The notes under the pieces are model-generated. The model saw only the letters and a list, made by a program, of their open reading frames with translations. It had not been told where the DNA came from and did not search any database. DNA of 64,000 bases from Neotabrizicola shimadae (GTDB taxonomy: Bacteria; Pseudomonadota; Alphaproteobacteria; Rhodobacterales; Rhodobacteraceae): positions 124,001 through 188,000 of the forward strand of contig NZ_CP069370.1 of NCBI RefSeq assembly GCF_019623905.1, given 5' to 3'. Below are positions 28,524-39,330 of this stretch, piece by piece; the stretch's first letter is position 1; every line of letters starts with the position of its first letter. Made by a program: the position numbers and the translations under genes.

Positions 28524-29042
28524 ATGCGTGTTCTGGGGATCGACCCCGGCTTGCGGAATCTGGGCTGGGGCGTGATCGATGTGGCGGGCGCGCGGCTGAC
28601 GCATGTGGCGAATGGCATCTGCCATTCCACCCCAGGCGAGGAGGAGGGCGATCTTGCGCTGCGGCTTCTGTCGCTGCATGGCCAGCTGACCGAGGTGGTC
28701 GCCCGCTTCGCGCCGGATGTGGCCGCCGTGGAGCATACCTTCGTGAACAAGGACGCGGTGGCGACGCTGAAGCTGGGCCAGGCGCGGGGCATCGCGCTGC
28801 TGGTGCCGGCGCAGGCGGGGATTGCGGTGGGGGAATATGCGCCGAATGCGGTGAAGAAGACGGTGGTGGGCGTGGGCCATGCCGCCAAGCAACAGGTCGA
28901 TCACATGGTGCGTCTGCACCTGCCCGGCGTGCAGATCGCCGGGCCGGATGCGGCGGATGCGCTGGCTGTGGCGATCTGCCATGCGCATCATGTGCAATCG
29001 GCCGGGCGGCTGCAGGCCGCGTTGAGAAGGGCGGCGGGATGA
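28524..29042 (+). CDS. ruvC: Holliday junction resolvase RuvC
   Basis: RuvC cuts Holliday junctions in the RuvABC complex. The 172-residue product begins [19 protein letters not shown] with the first catalytic Asp in GIDPG, then [10 protein letters not shown] (Glu), and the [15 protein letters not shown] Asp cluster. Start at 28524 gives the usual N-terminus; an in-frame ATG 30 codons upstream adds non-homologous residues. The stop overlaps ruvA by 4 nt. Confidence 0.96.
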   Translation: MRVLGIDPGLRNLGWGVIDVAGARLTHVANGICHSTPGEEEGDLALRLLSLHGQLTEVVARFAPDVAAVEHTFVNKDAVATLKLGQARGIALLVPAQAGIAVGEYAPNAVKKTVVGVGHAAKQQVDHMVRLHLPGVQIAGPDAADALAVAICHAHHVQSAGRLQAALRRAAG

Positions 29043-29719
29043 TCGGGCGCATCTCTGGCCGGCTGGACTGGCGCGGGCCTGACCACGTGCTGATCGACGT
29101 GCGCGGCGTGGGCTACATCGTCCATGTCAGCGACCGGACCCTGGCCGCATTACCCGGCGTGGGCGAGGCGGTGTCGCTATATACCGACCTCATGGTGCGC
29201 GAGGACCTGCTGCAGCTGTTCGGTTTTCCGACCATGCTGGAGAAGGAGTGGCACAAGCTTCTGATGACGGTTCAGGGCGTGGGCGCCAAGGCCAGCATGG
29301 CGATGCTGGGCACGCTGGGGGCCGAGGGCGTGGCGCGCGCCATTACCCTGGGCGATGCGCGCGCCATCCAGGCCGCGCCGGGCGTGGGGCCGAAGCTGGC
29401 GCAGCGCGTGATCCTGGAACTGAAGGCCAAGGCGCCGGCGGTCATGGCGCAGGGCGTGGCCTTGTCGGCCGCCGTGCCGGATGCGGTGATCGAGGATGTC
29501 CCCGCCGCCCCGGCGCCGAAACCCGCACGCAAGGCCGCGCCGCCGCCTGCTGCCGTGGCCCGCGCCGCCGCCACGGCCGATGCGCTTTCGGCGCTGACCA
29601 ACCTGGGCTATGGCCCCGGTGACGCGGCACAGGCGGTGGCCACGGTGGCATCCGAGGCGCCGGAGGCCGACACCGCGACGCTGATCCGGTCGGCGCTGAA
29701 GCTGTTGATGCCGCGCTAG
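29039..29719 (+). CDS. ruvA: Holliday junction branch migration protein RuvA
   Basis: RuvA binds four-way junctions and loads the RuvB motor. The 226-residue product has the OB domain ([30 protein letters not shown]), two helix-hairpin-helix motifs ([13 protein letters not shown] and [17 protein letters not shown]), an Ala/Pro-rich linker and the C-terminal domain III ([21 protein letters not shown]) that contacts RuvB. The linker is longer than in E. coli (203 residues). It overlaps ruvC by ATGA. Confidence 0.96.
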   Translation: MIGRISGRLDWRGPDHVLIDVRGVGYIVHVSDRTLAALPGVGEAVSLYTDLMVREDLLQLFGFPTMLEKEWHKLLMTVQGVGAKASMAMLGTLGAEGVARAITLGDARAIQAAPGVGPKLAQRVILELKAKAPAVMAQGVALSAAVPDAVIEDVPAAPAPKPARKAAPPPAAVARAAATADALSALTNLGYGPGDAAQAVATVASEAPEADTATLIRSALKLLMPR

Positions 29720-29787
29720 CCGGGCGCCGGGCCGGGGTCTTGAGCCGTGCCCTTCGTGCGCCCATATCCTCGCCTCGGAGGTGCGGG

Positions 29788-30681
29788 ATGACGGGCTATT
29801 TCAAGACGGCGCTCTTGATGGCGGCGATGACGGCGCTGTTCATGGGCATGGGCGCGCTGATCGGCGGGGAGGGCGGGGCCATCGCGGCGTTGGCGATTGC
29901 GGCGGCGATGAACCTGTTCACCTGGTGGGGCTCTGACAAGGCGGTGCTGCGCATGTACGGCGCGCGCGAGGTGGGGCCGGACCACGACCTGGCGCGCATG
30001 GTGCATGACCTGGCCGACCGGGCCGGCCTGCCGCATCCCAAGGTGTTCATCATCGACCAGGCGCAGCCCAATGCCTTTGCTACGGGGCGCAACCCGCAGA
30101 ACGCGGCGGTGGCGGCGACCACCGGGCTGTTGCAGCGGCTGTCGCGTGACGAGATCGCGGGGGTGATGGCGCATGAACTGGCGCATATCCGGAACCGCGA
30201 CACGCTGATCATGACCGTCACCGCCACCTTTGCCGGTGCGGTTTCCTTCCTGGCCAACATGGCCTTTTTCTTTGGCGGCAACCGCGACCGCGAGGGCGGC
30301 TTCCTGGGCCAGTTGGCGCTGATGATCCTGGCGCCGCTGGCGGCGGCATTGGTGCAAATGGCGATCAGCCGGTCGCGGGAATACGAGGCCGACCGGGTGG
30401 GGGCCGAGATCTGCGGCCAGCCGCGCGCACTGGCCTCGGCCCTGTTGCGCATCGAGCGCATGGCGCAGGGCATCGACTATGCCGCCGCCGAGCGCAACCC
30501 GGCCACGGCGCACATGTTCATCATCAACCCGCTGCATGCCCATGCGCGCGACAGGCTGTTTTCCACCCACCCCGCCACCGCCAACCGGGTGGCGGCGCTG
30601 GAGAAGATGGCCGTTGCCGCGCCGGTTTCTTCCAGCCGCATCCCCTCGACCCGTGGTGGGCGGCCGGGGCCCTGGGCCTGA
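29788..30681 (+). CDS. htpX: zinc metalloprotease HtpX
   Basis: A 297-residue M48B membrane protease for quality control of inner-membrane proteins. Two N-terminal hydrophobic segments ([21 protein letters not shown] and [17 protein letters not shown]) precede the active site HELAH (129-133), two further hydrophobic stretches, and [13 protein letters not shown] containing the third zinc ligand Glu. Start MTGYFKTA is chosen for GGAGGTGCGGG just upstream; a longer frame adds unrelated residues. It interrupts ruvCA and ruvB. Confidence 0.93.
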   Translation: MTGYFKTALLMAAMTALFMGMGALIGGEGGAIAALAIAAAMNLFTWWGSDKAVLRMYGAREVGPDHDLARMVHDLADRAGLPHPKVFIIDQAQPNAFATGRNPQNAAVAATTGLLQRLSRDEIAGVMAHELAHIRNRDTLIMTVTATFAGAVSFLANMAFFFGGNRDREGGFLGQLALMILAPLAAALVQMAISRSREYEADRVGAEICGQPRALASALLRIERMAQGIDYAAAERNPATAHMFIINPLHAHARDRLFSTHPATANRVAALEKMAVAAPVSSSRIPSTRGGRPGPWA

Positions 30682-30742
30682 TCTCTGGCTGGCCCCGCCC
30701 CTGCGACGGCGGGCCTTGCATCGTCGCCTCTGTTCGGGGATT

Positions 30743-30765
30743 GTTCCGCCAAACCCTGGCGGAAC
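30743..30765 (+). promoter_or_regulatory. hairpin over the ruvB ribosome-binding region
   Basis: GTTCCGCCA-AACCC-TGGCGGAAC forms a 9-bp perfect hairpin ending one base before the ruvB ATG. The 3' arm contains GGCGGAA, the only purine-rich sequence available as a Shine-Dalgarno site, so the site would be sequestered when folded. It could also act as a weak terminator of the htpX transcript. Confidence 0.45.
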
Positions 30766-30766
30766 C

Positions 30767-31789
<1,023 letters not shown>

Positions 31790-33058
31790 TCAGCTGACGA
31801 TCAGGTCGTCCGATCCCGAAAGCTGCAGCACTTCCACCCCGGCGACGACGACCCAGCGGTTCGGCGACAGGGTGAACAGCACGCCATCGGCGGTATCGAT
31901 GCCGAGGGCGAGAAGCTCGTCCGTCGATGACAGGCCGAAATTCGCAAACAGGATCGTGTCCACGCCGAGTTCGAAATCGTCGATGTAGTCGGTGAAGGGC
32001 TGGGTGTCCGCGCCTGAAATGACGAAGCGGTCGGCACCCTGGCCGCCGGTCATCTCGTCGCTGCCAAGGCCACCGTTCAAGGTGTCGTTGCCATCGCCGC
32101 CGAACAGGCTGTCCACCCCGGCATGACCTTGCAGCGTGTCGTTGCCGGCCCCACCGTCGATGCGGTCATCACCCTGTCCGCCCATGGCGAAATCGTCGCC
32201 GTCTCCGCCGGACAGGCGGTCATTGTCGATGCCGCCGTCGAGGCTGTCGTTGCCATCGCCTCCGGTCAGCGTGTCGAAGCCTGCCCCGCCGCGGATCGAG
32301 TCATTGCCCGTCCCGCCGTTCAGGAGATCGTTGTCGCGTTCACCGTTCAGGAAATCGTTGTCCGCGCCGCCGAAGAGCGAGTCGCGTCCGCGCCCGCCGG
32401 TCAGGCCATCGTTGCCCGCCCCGCCGTAGGCCTCGTCGTCGCCGAGGTAGGCGGGGCCGAAATCGTCGGCCCAGATGTTGTCGTCGCCCGCGCCGCCGTA
32501 GATCAGGTCGTCGCCGCTGCCGCCGTAGATCCAGTCGCGGTCGACACCGCCGTAGCCTTCGTCGTGGCCGGAGCCGAGCACGATCACGTCTTCGCCAATG
32601 CCGCCGAAGATGAAGTCTGATGGGCCGCCGCCGAACAGGTTGTCGCCGCGGATCGTGCCCTTCATGTATCCGCCGGAATAGTTTGTGTGGCTGTAGTTCT
32701 CCTGCGCCCAGTCGGCCATGACGAGGTTCACCGCCGCCCGCATCGAACCGGCGCGCGCCAGGTCGAAGGCGGCGTTGAAGGTATCCCGGTCGAGCAGGGT
32801 AAAGTTCGAATCGGCGATCATGACCGCCTTGCCCAGCGACGGGTCGCCTTCATAGGTGTTGTAGTGGTCGATCTCGCCCGTCAGCATCCGGCCATTCGCG
32901 TCGAAGCTGAGATTCGTGCCGCTGACCCGAACCGTATATGTGCCGTTGGTCAGGGTGAACTGCGTGGAATCTGACGAGGTCACCGTCGTTCCGCCCATGA
33001 AGAGGGTCTCGGCAATATCGCGGTAGGGCACACTCCAGAATTGAAGGAAGCTCGGCAT
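31790..33058 (-). CDS. RTX calcium-binding protein 4
   Basis: A 422-residue protein. Residues 1-130 form an unrecognised N-terminal domain (MPSFLQFWSVPYRDIAETLFMGGTTVTSS..., with TGEIDHYNTYEGDPSLGKAVMIADSNF). A long uninterrupted run of RTX nonapeptides follows (GGSGDDLIY, GGAGDDNIW, GGTGNDSIR, GGDGNDSLD, GGAGNDTLQ), with a C-terminal domain containing DYIDDFELGVDTILF. The N-terminal region resembles parts of other secreted RTX proteins of unknown role. GAGGATTGAG precedes the ATG. It has no terminator of its own on the ruvB side. Confidence 0.9.
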   Translation of the reverse strand: MPSFLQFWSVPYRDIAETLFMGGTTVTSSDSTQFTLTNGTYTVRVSGTNLSFDANGRMLTGEIDHYNTYEGDPSLGKAVMIADSNFTLLDRDTFNAAFDLARAGSMRAAVNLVMADWAQENYSHTNYSGGYMKGTIRGDNLFGGGPSDFIFGGIGEDVIVLGSGHDEGYGGVDRDWIYGGSGDDLIYGGAGDDNIWADDFGPAYLGDDEAYGGAGNDGLTGGRGRDSLFGGADNDFLNGERDNDLLNGGTGNDSIRGGAGFDTLTGGDGNDSLDGGIDNDRLSGGDGDDFAMGGQGDDRIDGGAGNDTLQGHAGVDSLFGGDGNDTLNGGLGSDEMTGGQGADRFVISGADTQPFTDYIDDFELGVDTILFANFGLSSTDELLALGIDTADGVLFTLSPNRWVVVAGVEVLQLSGSDDLIVS

Positions 33059-33138
33059 CTCAATCCTCTTTCCATGTAAAACAGTTGCAGGTTAGCCGAA
33101 AACACGGCAGGGCGCTGCGGGAAAACTCAGGAGGCCGG

Positions 33139-33750
33139 ATGGACGCCCAAGCCATTGCTTCGCTGTTCACCCGTGGCGACGGGTCCTACCTCTGTGCACG
33201 GTGGGGCCGGCCGATCGTGCCGGTGGTCTTTGGCTGCGACGATGCCACGCTGGCCGTGATGAAGGGGGCGATCGAGGCGGTGGTGCGGCTTGCCGGGCAC
33301 AGCATGGCCGAGACGGACCCCGAGCTTGGCGCGAACCTGATGATCTTCTTCTTCCGCGATTGGGAAGAACTGGTGGAGGTGCGCGACCTCGACCGGCTGG
33401 TGCCGGACCTGATGCCCTTGTGCGCGCGGCTGTCCGCCGAGGGGGCGAACCAGTACCGGCTGTTCCGGTTCGATCAGGCGGGGGCGATCCGCGCGGCCTT
33501 CGTCTTCCTGCGGGTCGATGCGCATCTGGCCGAGGTGCCGGCCGAGGTGCTGGCCCTCGCGCAGGCGGTGCAGATCATCCTGCTGTGGTCGGACACCGCG
33601 TTTCGTGCCCATCCGCCGCTGGTGCGTGACGAAGGCCGCACCATCCTGCGCCCGGACATCGCCGGGGTGATCCGCGCGGCCTATGATCCGGTGATGCCGC
33701 CGGTGGCCCGCGATGCCAGCCACGCGCTGCGGCTGGCGGCGCGGCTGTGA
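33139..33750 (+). CDS. uncharacterised conserved-looking protein
   Basis: A 203-residue soluble alpha/beta product: MDAQAIASLFTRGDGSYLCARWGRPIVPVVFGCDDATLAVMKGAIEAV... There is no signal peptide, transmembrane segment or motif I can name. The start has CAGGAGG about 6 nt upstream, and an ATG 18 codons earlier is rejected. The stop codon overlaps the GTG start of the DUF2161 gene (GTGA), implying coupled translation and a shared process. Confidence 0.75.
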   Translation: MDAQAIASLFTRGDGSYLCARWGRPIVPVVFGCDDATLAVMKGAIEAVVRLAGHSMAETDPELGANLMIFFFRDWEELVEVRDLDRLVPDLMPLCARLSAEGANQYRLFRFDQAGAIRAAFVFLRVDAHLAEVPAEVLALAQAVQIILLWSDTAFRAHPPLVRDEGRTILRPDIAGVIRAAYDPVMPPVARDASHALRLAARL

Positions 33751-34424
33751 GGGAGGCCGACCTTTACCCCGACATCAAGGCGTTCCTTGAAGGTCAGGGC
33801 TATGAGGTCAAGGCCGAGATCGGTGCCTGCGATGTGATGGCCCTGCGCGACGGCGATCCGCCGGTGATCGTCGAGATGAAGCTGACCTTCTCGCTGGCGC
33901 TGGTGTTGCAGGGGGTGGCGCGTCAGGCGCTGTTCGAGACGGTCTATCTGGCCGTGCCCGCGCCCAGGAAGGGCTGGCCGGCGCGTTACGGCGATATCGT
34001 CGCTCTGTGCCGCCGGCTTGGACTGGGGCTTCTGGTCGTGACGCCGGGGCAGGGGGTGGAGGCGCATCTGGACCCCGGACCCTATCGCCCGCGCCAGAAT
34101 GCCGCCCGCGCCGGGCGGCTGTTGCGCGAGTTCCAGCGCCGGGTGGGCGATCCCAACGAGGCCGGCACAACGGGTGTCAAGCGGATGACGGCCTATCGTC
34201 AGGACGCGCTGCGCTGCCTTGTGCGGTTGGCCGATGGCCCGTTGAAGGGCGCCGAGGTGGCGCGGATGTCCGGGGTCGGCAGGGCGACCGCATTGATGCG
34301 GGCCGACCATTACGGCTGGTTTCAGCGCCATGCGAAGGGGGTCTACGGCCTGACGCCGCGCGGGCAGGCGGCCCTGGCCGACCATGCCGCCATGATTGCC
34401 GCGCTTACGGCACCGGGACGGTAG
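33747..34424 (+). CDS. DUF2161 protein, PD-(D/E)XK-nuclease-like with winged helix
   Basis: A 225-residue product. The N-terminal part has a PD-(D/E)XK-like arrangement: EIGACDV (Asp29), then PPVIVEMK (Glu43, Lys45), with helix KAFLEGQGYEVKAE in front, as in DUF2161 phosphodiesterases. The C-terminal part (YRQDALRCLVRLADGPLKGAEVARMSGVGRATALMRADHYGWFQRHAKGVYGLTPRGQAAL) looks like a winged helix. A DNA-acting enzyme is inferred; activity is not documented to my knowledge. The start is GTG overlapping the upstream gene. Its 3' end overlaps the convergent creA gene by 20 nt. Confidence 0.8.
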   Translation: MREADLYPDIKAFLEGQGYEVKAEIGACDVMALRDGDPPVIVEMKLTFSLALVLQGVARQALFETVYLAVPAPRKGWPARYGDIVALCRRLGLGLLVVTPGQGVEAHLDPGPYRPRQNAARAGRLLREFQRRVGDPNEAGTTGVKRMTAYRQDALRCLVRLADGPLKGAEVARMSGVGRATALMRADHYGWFQRHAKGVYGLTPRGQAALADHAAMIAALTAPGR

Positions 34425-34851
34425 AGATCGACATCTTGCCCGAGCCCTGCGTCAATTCGCTGGCATGGGCGAGGTAGATCAGCGTGCGGTTCTTCTCGTC
34501 CCAGATGCGCGTGACCTTCAGCGACTTGAAGATCAGCGAGCGGCCCTCGGAAAAGACATTCTCGCCATCGCCGCTGCGGTCGATGGCGCCTAGCACCACC
34601 GGGCCGGTTGCGGCGCAATCCACCGCGGAATAGGACGGGTCCTCGAACCAGTTGCCCTGGCTGAGCCTGTCGATCACCGAGCGAGAGAAATAGGCGACAT
34701 GGCAGGTCACGCCTTGCACCTTGGGGTCGTCAAAGGCTTCGACCACCACGTCATTGCCCACCCAGTCCACACCGACGCGGCCGACTTCCTCGGCCTGGGC
34801 GGCAAGGGGGGCTAGCATCAGGGCGAGCCCGGCAAGGAAGGTTCTGGACAT
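34405..34851 (-). CDS. creA: CreA family periplasmic protein
   Basis: A 148-residue product with a Sec signal peptide (MSRTFLAGLALMLAPLAAQA) and the CreA signature: VGVDWVGNDVVVEAFDDPKVQGVTCHVAYFSRS...DPSYSAVDCAATGPV...VFSEGRSLIFKSLKVTRIWDEKNRTLIYLAHA. The function of CreA is unknown. Two cysteines (VTCHV, AVDCAA) could form a periplasmic disulfide. Start MSRTF gives a clean signal peptide; an upstream ATG is rejected for that reason. Confidence 0.9.
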   Translation of the reverse strand: MSRTFLAGLALMLAPLAAQAEEVGRVGVDWVGNDVVVEAFDDPKVQGVTCHVAYFSRSVIDRLSQGNWFEDPSYSAVDCAATGPVVLGAIDRSGDGENVFSEGRSLIFKSLKVTRIWDEKNRTLIYLAHASELTQGSGKMSISTVPVP

Positions 34852-34973
34852 GGGCAGACTCCGAAAGGGACCGTCAGAATGTGGGCACCCGGCGCGGCTT
34901 CGCAAGCGTTGCCCCGGCGGCTGCGGCGCGCTAGGCGAAGGGTGGCCTGCCGGACAGACCGAAGGGGAAGACC

Positions 34974-35366
34974 ATGATCCATCGCATGACGATCCGCGTC
35001 TATTACGAGGATACCGATCTGGCGGGGATCGTCTATTACGCCAATTACCTGAAGTTCATCGAGCGCGCGCGCAGCGAATGGGTGCGCGGCCTGGGGATGG
35101 ACCAGGCGCGGCTGAAGGCCGAGACCGGCACGGTCTTTGCCGTGCGCCGGATCGAGGCGGATTACCTGAGCCCTGCGCAGTTCGATGACCTGATCGAGGT
35201 GGAGACCGAGCCGGCGGAGGCCACGGGCGCGCGGCTGGTGCTGCGCCAGGATGTTCTGCGCGACGGTGTCATGCTCTTTTCGGCCCGCGTGACGCTGGTT
35301 GCGCTGACCGCCGCGGGCCGGCCGGGGCGGATGCCCAAGCTGCTGACGCAGGCGGCAAAGGGCTGA
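34974..35366 (+). CDS. ybgC: acyl-CoA thioester hydrolase, Tol-Pal associated
   Basis: A 130-residue hot-dog-fold thioesterase. YYEDTDLAGIVYYANYLKFIERAR contains the 4-hydroxybenzoyl-CoA-thioesterase-type catalytic Asp (EDTD) and the conserved YYANYLKFIERAR helix. YbgC proteins hydrolyse acyl-CoA or acyl-ACP and accompany the tol-pal genes. It lies 126 nt before tolQ, which has its own promoter candidate, and is divergent from creA. Confidence 0.94.
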   Translation: MIHRMTIRVYYEDTDLAGIVYYANYLKFIERARSEWVRGLGMDQARLKAETGTVFAVRRIEADYLSPAQFDDLIEVETEPAEATGARLVLRQDVLRDGVMLFSARVTLVALTAAGRPGRMPKLLTQAAKG

Positions 35367-35415
35367 GGCCCTGTGCGCCGGCATGGGCGGAATGTTGACA
35401 AGTCGGTGTTGTGGG

Positions 35416-35445
35416 TTGGCTTTCCCGATGGATTCCGGCTAGAAT
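35416..35445 (+). promoter_or_regulatory. candidate promoter of tolQRAB
   Basis: TTGGCT (35416-35421) and TAGAAT (35440-35445) are 18 nt apart, 48 nt before the tolQ ATG. The -10 differs from consensus by one base. A further TTGACA at 35395-35400 lacks a convincing -10 partner. Confidence 0.45.
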
Positions 35446-35492
35446 CGCTGTCAAACGCAGGCCGCAAAGGCCCATAACAACGAGCAGGCGAT

Positions 35493-36188
35493 ATGGAACC
35501 CACCACCCTTGCGGCGGCGCAGGAGATCGATTTCTCGCTGCTGGCGCTGTTCATGCGCGCCACCCTGACGGTCAAGCTGGTCATGGTCGGACTGATGATC
35601 ATGTCCTTCTGGTCATGGGCGATCATCATCCAGAAGCACCTTGCCTTTCGTGTGGCGCGGCGCGAGGCCTCGATTTTCGACCGGGCCTTCTGGTCGGGCG
35701 AGCCGCTGGACGAGCTGTTCGAGAAGCTGGGACCGACGCCCGCCGGCGCTTCGGAGAAGATCTTTGCCGCCGGGATGCTGGAATGGCGGCGCAGCCACAA
35801 GCAGGACGGCGGCCTGATTGCGGGCGCCCAGGCGCGCATCGACCGGGCGATGGATGTGGCGATCGCGCGCGAAAGCGAGCGGCTGAACAAGGGTCTGTCC
35901 TTCCTGGCCACCACCGGCTCGACCGCGCCCTTCATCGGGCTGTTCGGCACGATCTGGGGGATCAAGCATTCGTTCGAGCAGATCGCGATTTCGCAGAACA
36001 CCAACCTGGCCGTCGTGGCGCCCGGCATCGCCGAGGCTTTGCTGGCCACAGGCATCGGCCTGATCGCGGCCATCCCTGCGGTGGTGTTCTACAACAAGCT
36101 GAACTCGGACAGCGACCGCATCGTCGGCGGCTATGAGGCCTTTGCCGACGAGTTTGCCACCATCCTTTCGCGCCAGCTGGACGCCTGA
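35493..36188 (+). CDS. tolQ: Tol-Pal system protein TolQ
   Basis: A 231-residue inner-membrane component of the proton-driven TolQR motor, which energises TolA for outer-membrane constriction at division. One transmembrane helix (LTVKLVMVGLMIMSFWSWAIII) precedes a cytoplasmic domain, and two later ones follow (LSFLATTGSTAPFIGLFGTIWGIKHSF and VVAPGIAEALLATGIGLIAAIPAVVFYN). The GSTAPFIGLFGTVWG-type motif is diagnostic of the ExbB/TolQ family. tolR begins 3 nt after the stop. Confidence 0.96.
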   Translation: MEPTTLAAAQEIDFSLLALFMRATLTVKLVMVGLMIMSFWSWAIIIQKHLAFRVARREASIFDRAFWSGEPLDELFEKLGPTPAGASEKIFAAGMLEWRRSHKQDGGLIAGAQARIDRAMDVAIARESERLNKGLSFLATTGSTAPFIGLFGTIWGIKHSFEQIAISQNTNLAVVAPGIAEALLATGIGLIAAIPAVVFYNKLNSDSDRIVGGYEAFADEFATILSRQLDA

Positions 36189-36191
36189 GCC

Positions 36192-36695
36192 ATGGGGGCA
36201 GGGGTCATCCAGAAATCGGGCGGCAGCGGCGGGCGCAGGCGGCATCGCCGCGGCAAGTCGGCCGCGATGAGCGAGATCAACGTCACGCCCTTCGTGGACG
36301 TGATGCTGGTGCTCTTGATCATCTTCATGGTGGCGGCGCCGCTTCTTACAGTGGGCGTGCCGGTTGAACTGCCGAAGACCGCCGCCAATGCCATGCCGAC
36401 CGAGCAGGAAGAGCCGCTGACGCTGACCGTCACCGCCGACGGGCGGCTGATGATCATGAACACCGAGGTGGCAGAGGGCGAGCTGATCCCCAAGCTGACG
36501 GCGATTGCGGCGCAGCGCGAGAACAAGAAGGTGTTCCTGCGCGCCGACGGGTCCATCCCCTATGAGCGCGTGGCGCAGATCATGGGCGCGATGAACCGCG
36601 CGGGCTTCACCGACATCGGCCTGGTGACCGACACCCAGGGTCCGAGCTTCGGCGCCGACCAGGTGCCGGCCGAGCCCGCGGGCGACGGCGGCTGA
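36192..36695 (+). CDS. tolR: Tol-Pal system protein TolR
   Basis: A 167-residue ExbD/TolR protein. A basic N-terminus ([40 protein letters not shown]) contains the single transmembrane helix with the proton-carrying Asp in [10 protein letters not shown]. The periplasmic domain follows ([11 protein letters not shown]...[34 protein letters not shown]). It forms the motor with TolQ. An ~20-residue tail extends past the usual end. Confidence 0.96.
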   Translation: MGAGVIQKSGGSGGRRRHRRGKSAAMSEINVTPFVDVMLVLLIIFMVAAPLLTVGVPVELPKTAANAMPTEQEEPLTLTVTADGRLMIMNTEVAEGELIPKLTAIAAQRENKKVFLRADGSIPYERVAQIMGAMNRAGFTDIGLVTDTQGPSFGADQVPAEPAGDGG

Positions 36696-36708
36696 GCGGG
36701 CCGGGGCG

Positions 36709-37929
36709 ATGAACACCGGCACTGTCATCTCCGGCATCGGGCATATGGGCCTGATCCTCTGGGTCGTCCTGGGGGACTGGCTCTTTGCGCCGCAGGACAT
36801 GGAGCCTGTGCAGGTCACGCAGGTCTCGATGATCTCGTCGGCCGAGTTCGATGCGATGATGGCGGCTGCGCCCTCGACCGAGACCCCGGCGGAACAGCCG
36901 GCCCCGGCCGAAGAGATCAAGGCGCCCGCGCCGGTGGAGCCGGCACCGGAACCGGAGCCTGAACCGGCGCCCGAGCCCGCCCCGGAACCGGCAAAGCCAG
37001 AGCCTGCGCCGTTGCCCAGGCCGGTGGAGCCCGAACCCGAACCCGAGCCGGAGCCCGAACCGGCGCCGGACCCCGAGCCTGTGCCCGAACCGGAGCCCGA
37101 GCCCGCCCCGGTGGAGGCGCCGCCGCCCGTGGCCCCGCCCGCCGCGGTGGAGCAGCCCATCCCGGTGCCGACCTCCTCGGCCCGCCCGAAGCCGCGGCCC
37201 TCGCAGCGCGTGGCGCCGGTTCCTGCCGAGGCGCCCGAGCCGCAGACCGAAACCGCGCCCGAACCCACGCCCGCCGTGACGCCGGAACCGACGCCCGAGC
37301 CGCAGGTGGTCGAGGAGGAGAAGCCCGAGACCGCGCCCGAGGAAGCGACGACGCAGATCACGCCCGAGGCTGAGCCGACCGACGCGGCCCCCGAGCTTGC
37401 GCCGACGGCTTCGGTCCGGCCGCGCAACAAGCCCGCCAAACCGGCGAAGCCGGCAGCGGCCGAGACGGCCACGGCCTCGTCCGACAATGCGGCGGCCGAG
37501 GCTGCGGAGGCGGCCGCGGATGCCGAGGCGGAGGCCATCGCGGCCGCACTGGCCGAGGCGGCCGCCGAGAGTGCCGCCGAGGGCGGTCAGGAGGCGCCTC
37601 AGGGCCCGCCGATGACCAGCGGCGAGAAGGACGCGCTGCGGGTTGCCGTGCAGCAATGCTGGAATGTGGGCGCGCTGTCCTCGGATGCCTTGCAGACCAC
37701 GGTGGTGGTGGGCGTGAATGTCTCGCAGGACGGCGTGCCCGATGCCGCCTCGATCCGGCTGATCGAATCGCAGGGCGGCACCGATGCCGGGGCGCGCGGC
37801 GCCTTCGAGGCCGCGCGGCGTGCCATCATCCGCTGCGGCGCGCGGGGCTTCCCGCTGCCGCCCGAGAAATACGACCAGTGGAAGGAACTGGAGCTTGTCT
37901 TCGATCCCAGCGGGATGAGGATGAGATGA
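36709..37929 (+). CDS. tolA: TolA-like energy-transducing protein
   Basis: A 406-residue envelope-spanning protein: N-terminal transmembrane helix ([17 protein letters not shown]), a very long Pro/Glu/Ala-rich region (about 60-290, with [12 protein letters not shown] runs), an Ala-rich helical stretch ([26 protein letters not shown]) and a C-terminal TolA domain ([33 protein letters not shown]...[38 protein letters not shown]). It links the TolQR motor to TolB-Pal. The middle is PE-rich rather than the Ala/Lys helix of E. coli. The stop codon overlaps an in-frame ATG upstream of tolB. Confidence 0.92.
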   Translation: MNTGTVISGIGHMGLILWVVLGDWLFAPQDMEPVQVTQVSMISSAEFDAMMAAAPSTETPAEQPAPAEEIKAPAPVEPAPEPEPEPAPEPAPEPAKPEPAPLPRPVEPEPEPEPEPEPAPDPEPVPEPEPEPAPVEAPPPVAPPAAVEQPIPVPTSSARPKPRPSQRVAPVPAEAPEPQTETAPEPTPAVTPEPTPEPQVVEEEKPETAPEEATTQITPEAEPTDAAPELAPTASVRPRNKPAKPAKPAAAETATASSDNAAAEAAEAAADAEAEAIAAALAEAAAESAAEGGQEAPQGPPMTSGEKDALRVAVQQCWNVGALSSDALQTTVVVGVNVSQDGVPDAASIRLIESQGGTDAGARGAFEAARRAIIRCGARGFPLPPEKYDQWKELELVFDPSGMRMR

Positions 37930-37982
37930 CCGCCCCGCTGCCCATCATCCCCCCGACCCCCGAACAGGGAGCGAACCGCCCG

Positions 37983-39314
37983 ATGACCCGCCTGAAAACC
38001 CTTGCCACACTTTTCGCCGCCCTTGCCGCACTGGCCCTTGCCGTGCCGCAGACGGCCACGGCCGAGCCTCTGCGCATCGTCATCACAGATGGCGTGATCG
38101 AGCCCTTGCCCTTTGCCATTCCGCAGTTCATCGCGGAAAACGGCGCGGCCGGGGAATATGCCGCCAACCTGACCAGGGTGGTGGCGGCCGATCTGGCGGG
38201 AACCGGCCTTTTCGCCGAGATCCCGGCGAATGCCTACATCAGCCAGGTGACCAGCTTCGACGCCCCGGTGGCCTATGAGGATTGGAAGGCGATCAACGCC
38301 CAGGCGCTGATCACGGGCGCGGTCAGCGTTTCCGGCGACAAGCTGGTGGTGAAGTTCCGCCTGTTCGACATCTTCTCGGGCCAGCCCCTGGGCGAGGGGC
38401 TGCAATTCGCCGGCACCACGAAAAGCTGGCGGCGCATGGCGCACAAGGTGGCCGACCAGGTCTATTCCCGCATCACCGGCGAGGGCGGATACTTCGACAG
38501 CCGCGTGGTCTTCGTCAGTGAAAGCGGACCGAAGGACAACCGCCAGAAGCGCCTGGCCGTGATGGATTACGACGGCGCCAATGTGCAGTACCTGACGGAT
38601 TCCTCCTCCATCGTCATCGCGCCGCGCTTCTCGCCCACGGGTGACCGGATCCTGTTCACCTCTTATGCCACGGGGTTCCCGCGCATCTATGTGATGGACG
38701 TGGCCAGCCTGAAGACCCGCGCGCTGGAGGAACAGCCCGGCACCATGACCTTTGCCCCGCGCTTTTCGCCCGATGGGCAGACCGTGGTGTTCAGCCTGGA
38801 ACAGGGCGGCAACACCGACATCTATGCGCTGGACATCGGTTCGGGCCGGCTGCGGCAGCTGACGGACGCACCCTCGATCGAGACGGCGCCGTCCTTCTCG
38901 CCCGATGGCAGCAAGATCGTCTTCGAAAGCGACCGGTCGGGCACGCAGCAGATTTACGTGATGCCCGCGGGTGGCGGCAACGCGACCCGCATTTCCAACG
39001 GGGCCGGGCGCTATTCCACCCCGGTCTGGTCGCCGCGCGGCGACCTGATCGCCTTCACCAAGCAGAATGCCGGGCGCTTCCACATCGGCGTGATGCGCAC
39101 CGACGGGTCCGAGGAACGGCTGCTCACCTCGTCCTTCCTGGACGAGGGCCCGACCTGGGCGCCGAACGGCCGCGTGCTGATGTTCACGCGCCAGGGCGCG
39201 GGGGCGGGCGGCCAGCCCGCGCTTTGGTCGGTGGACATCTCGGGGCGCAACCTGCGGCAGGTGCCGCTGGACCAGCCCGCCTCTGACCCGGCCTGGTCGC
39301 CGCTTTTGCCCTGA
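37983..39314 (+). CDS. tolB: Tol-Pal system beta-propeller protein TolB
   Basis: A 443-residue periplasmic protein that binds Pal. The signal peptide is [27 protein letters not shown]. The D1 domain includes PLPFAIPQF, and a six-bladed propeller follows with repeats such as [55 protein letters not shown], and [26 protein letters not shown]. The alternative ATG at 37926 overlaps the tolA stop and has a better Shine-Dalgarno, but would add 19 residues before the signal peptide; translation may begin there. Confidence 0.94.
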   Translation: MTRLKTLATLFAALAALALAVPQTATAEPLRIVITDGVIEPLPFAIPQFIAENGAAGEYAANLTRVVAADLAGTGLFAEIPANAYISQVTSFDAPVAYEDWKAINAQALITGAVSVSGDKLVVKFRLFDIFSGQPLGEGLQFAGTTKSWRRMAHKVADQVYSRITGEGGYFDSRVVFVSESGPKDNRQKRLAVMDYDGANVQYLTDSSSIVIAPRFSPTGDRILFTSYATGFPRIYVMDVASLKTRALEEQPGTMTFAPRFSPDGQTVVFSLEQGGNTDIYALDIGSGRLRQLTDAPSIETAPSFSPDGSKIVFESDRSGTQQIYVMPAGGGNATRISNGAGRYSTPVWSPRGDLIAFTKQNAGRFHIGVMRTDGSEERLLTSSFLDEGPTWAPNGRVLMFTRQGAGAGGQPALWSVDISGRNLRQVPLDQPASDPAWSPLLP

Positions 39315-39330
39315 CGGGCGCGTGATTGCC

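Noticed and set aside
35395-35400. Perfect TTGACA -35 before tolQ
   Set aside because: No acceptable -10 lies 16-18 nt downstream; the TTGGCT/TAGAAT pair is the better candidate.
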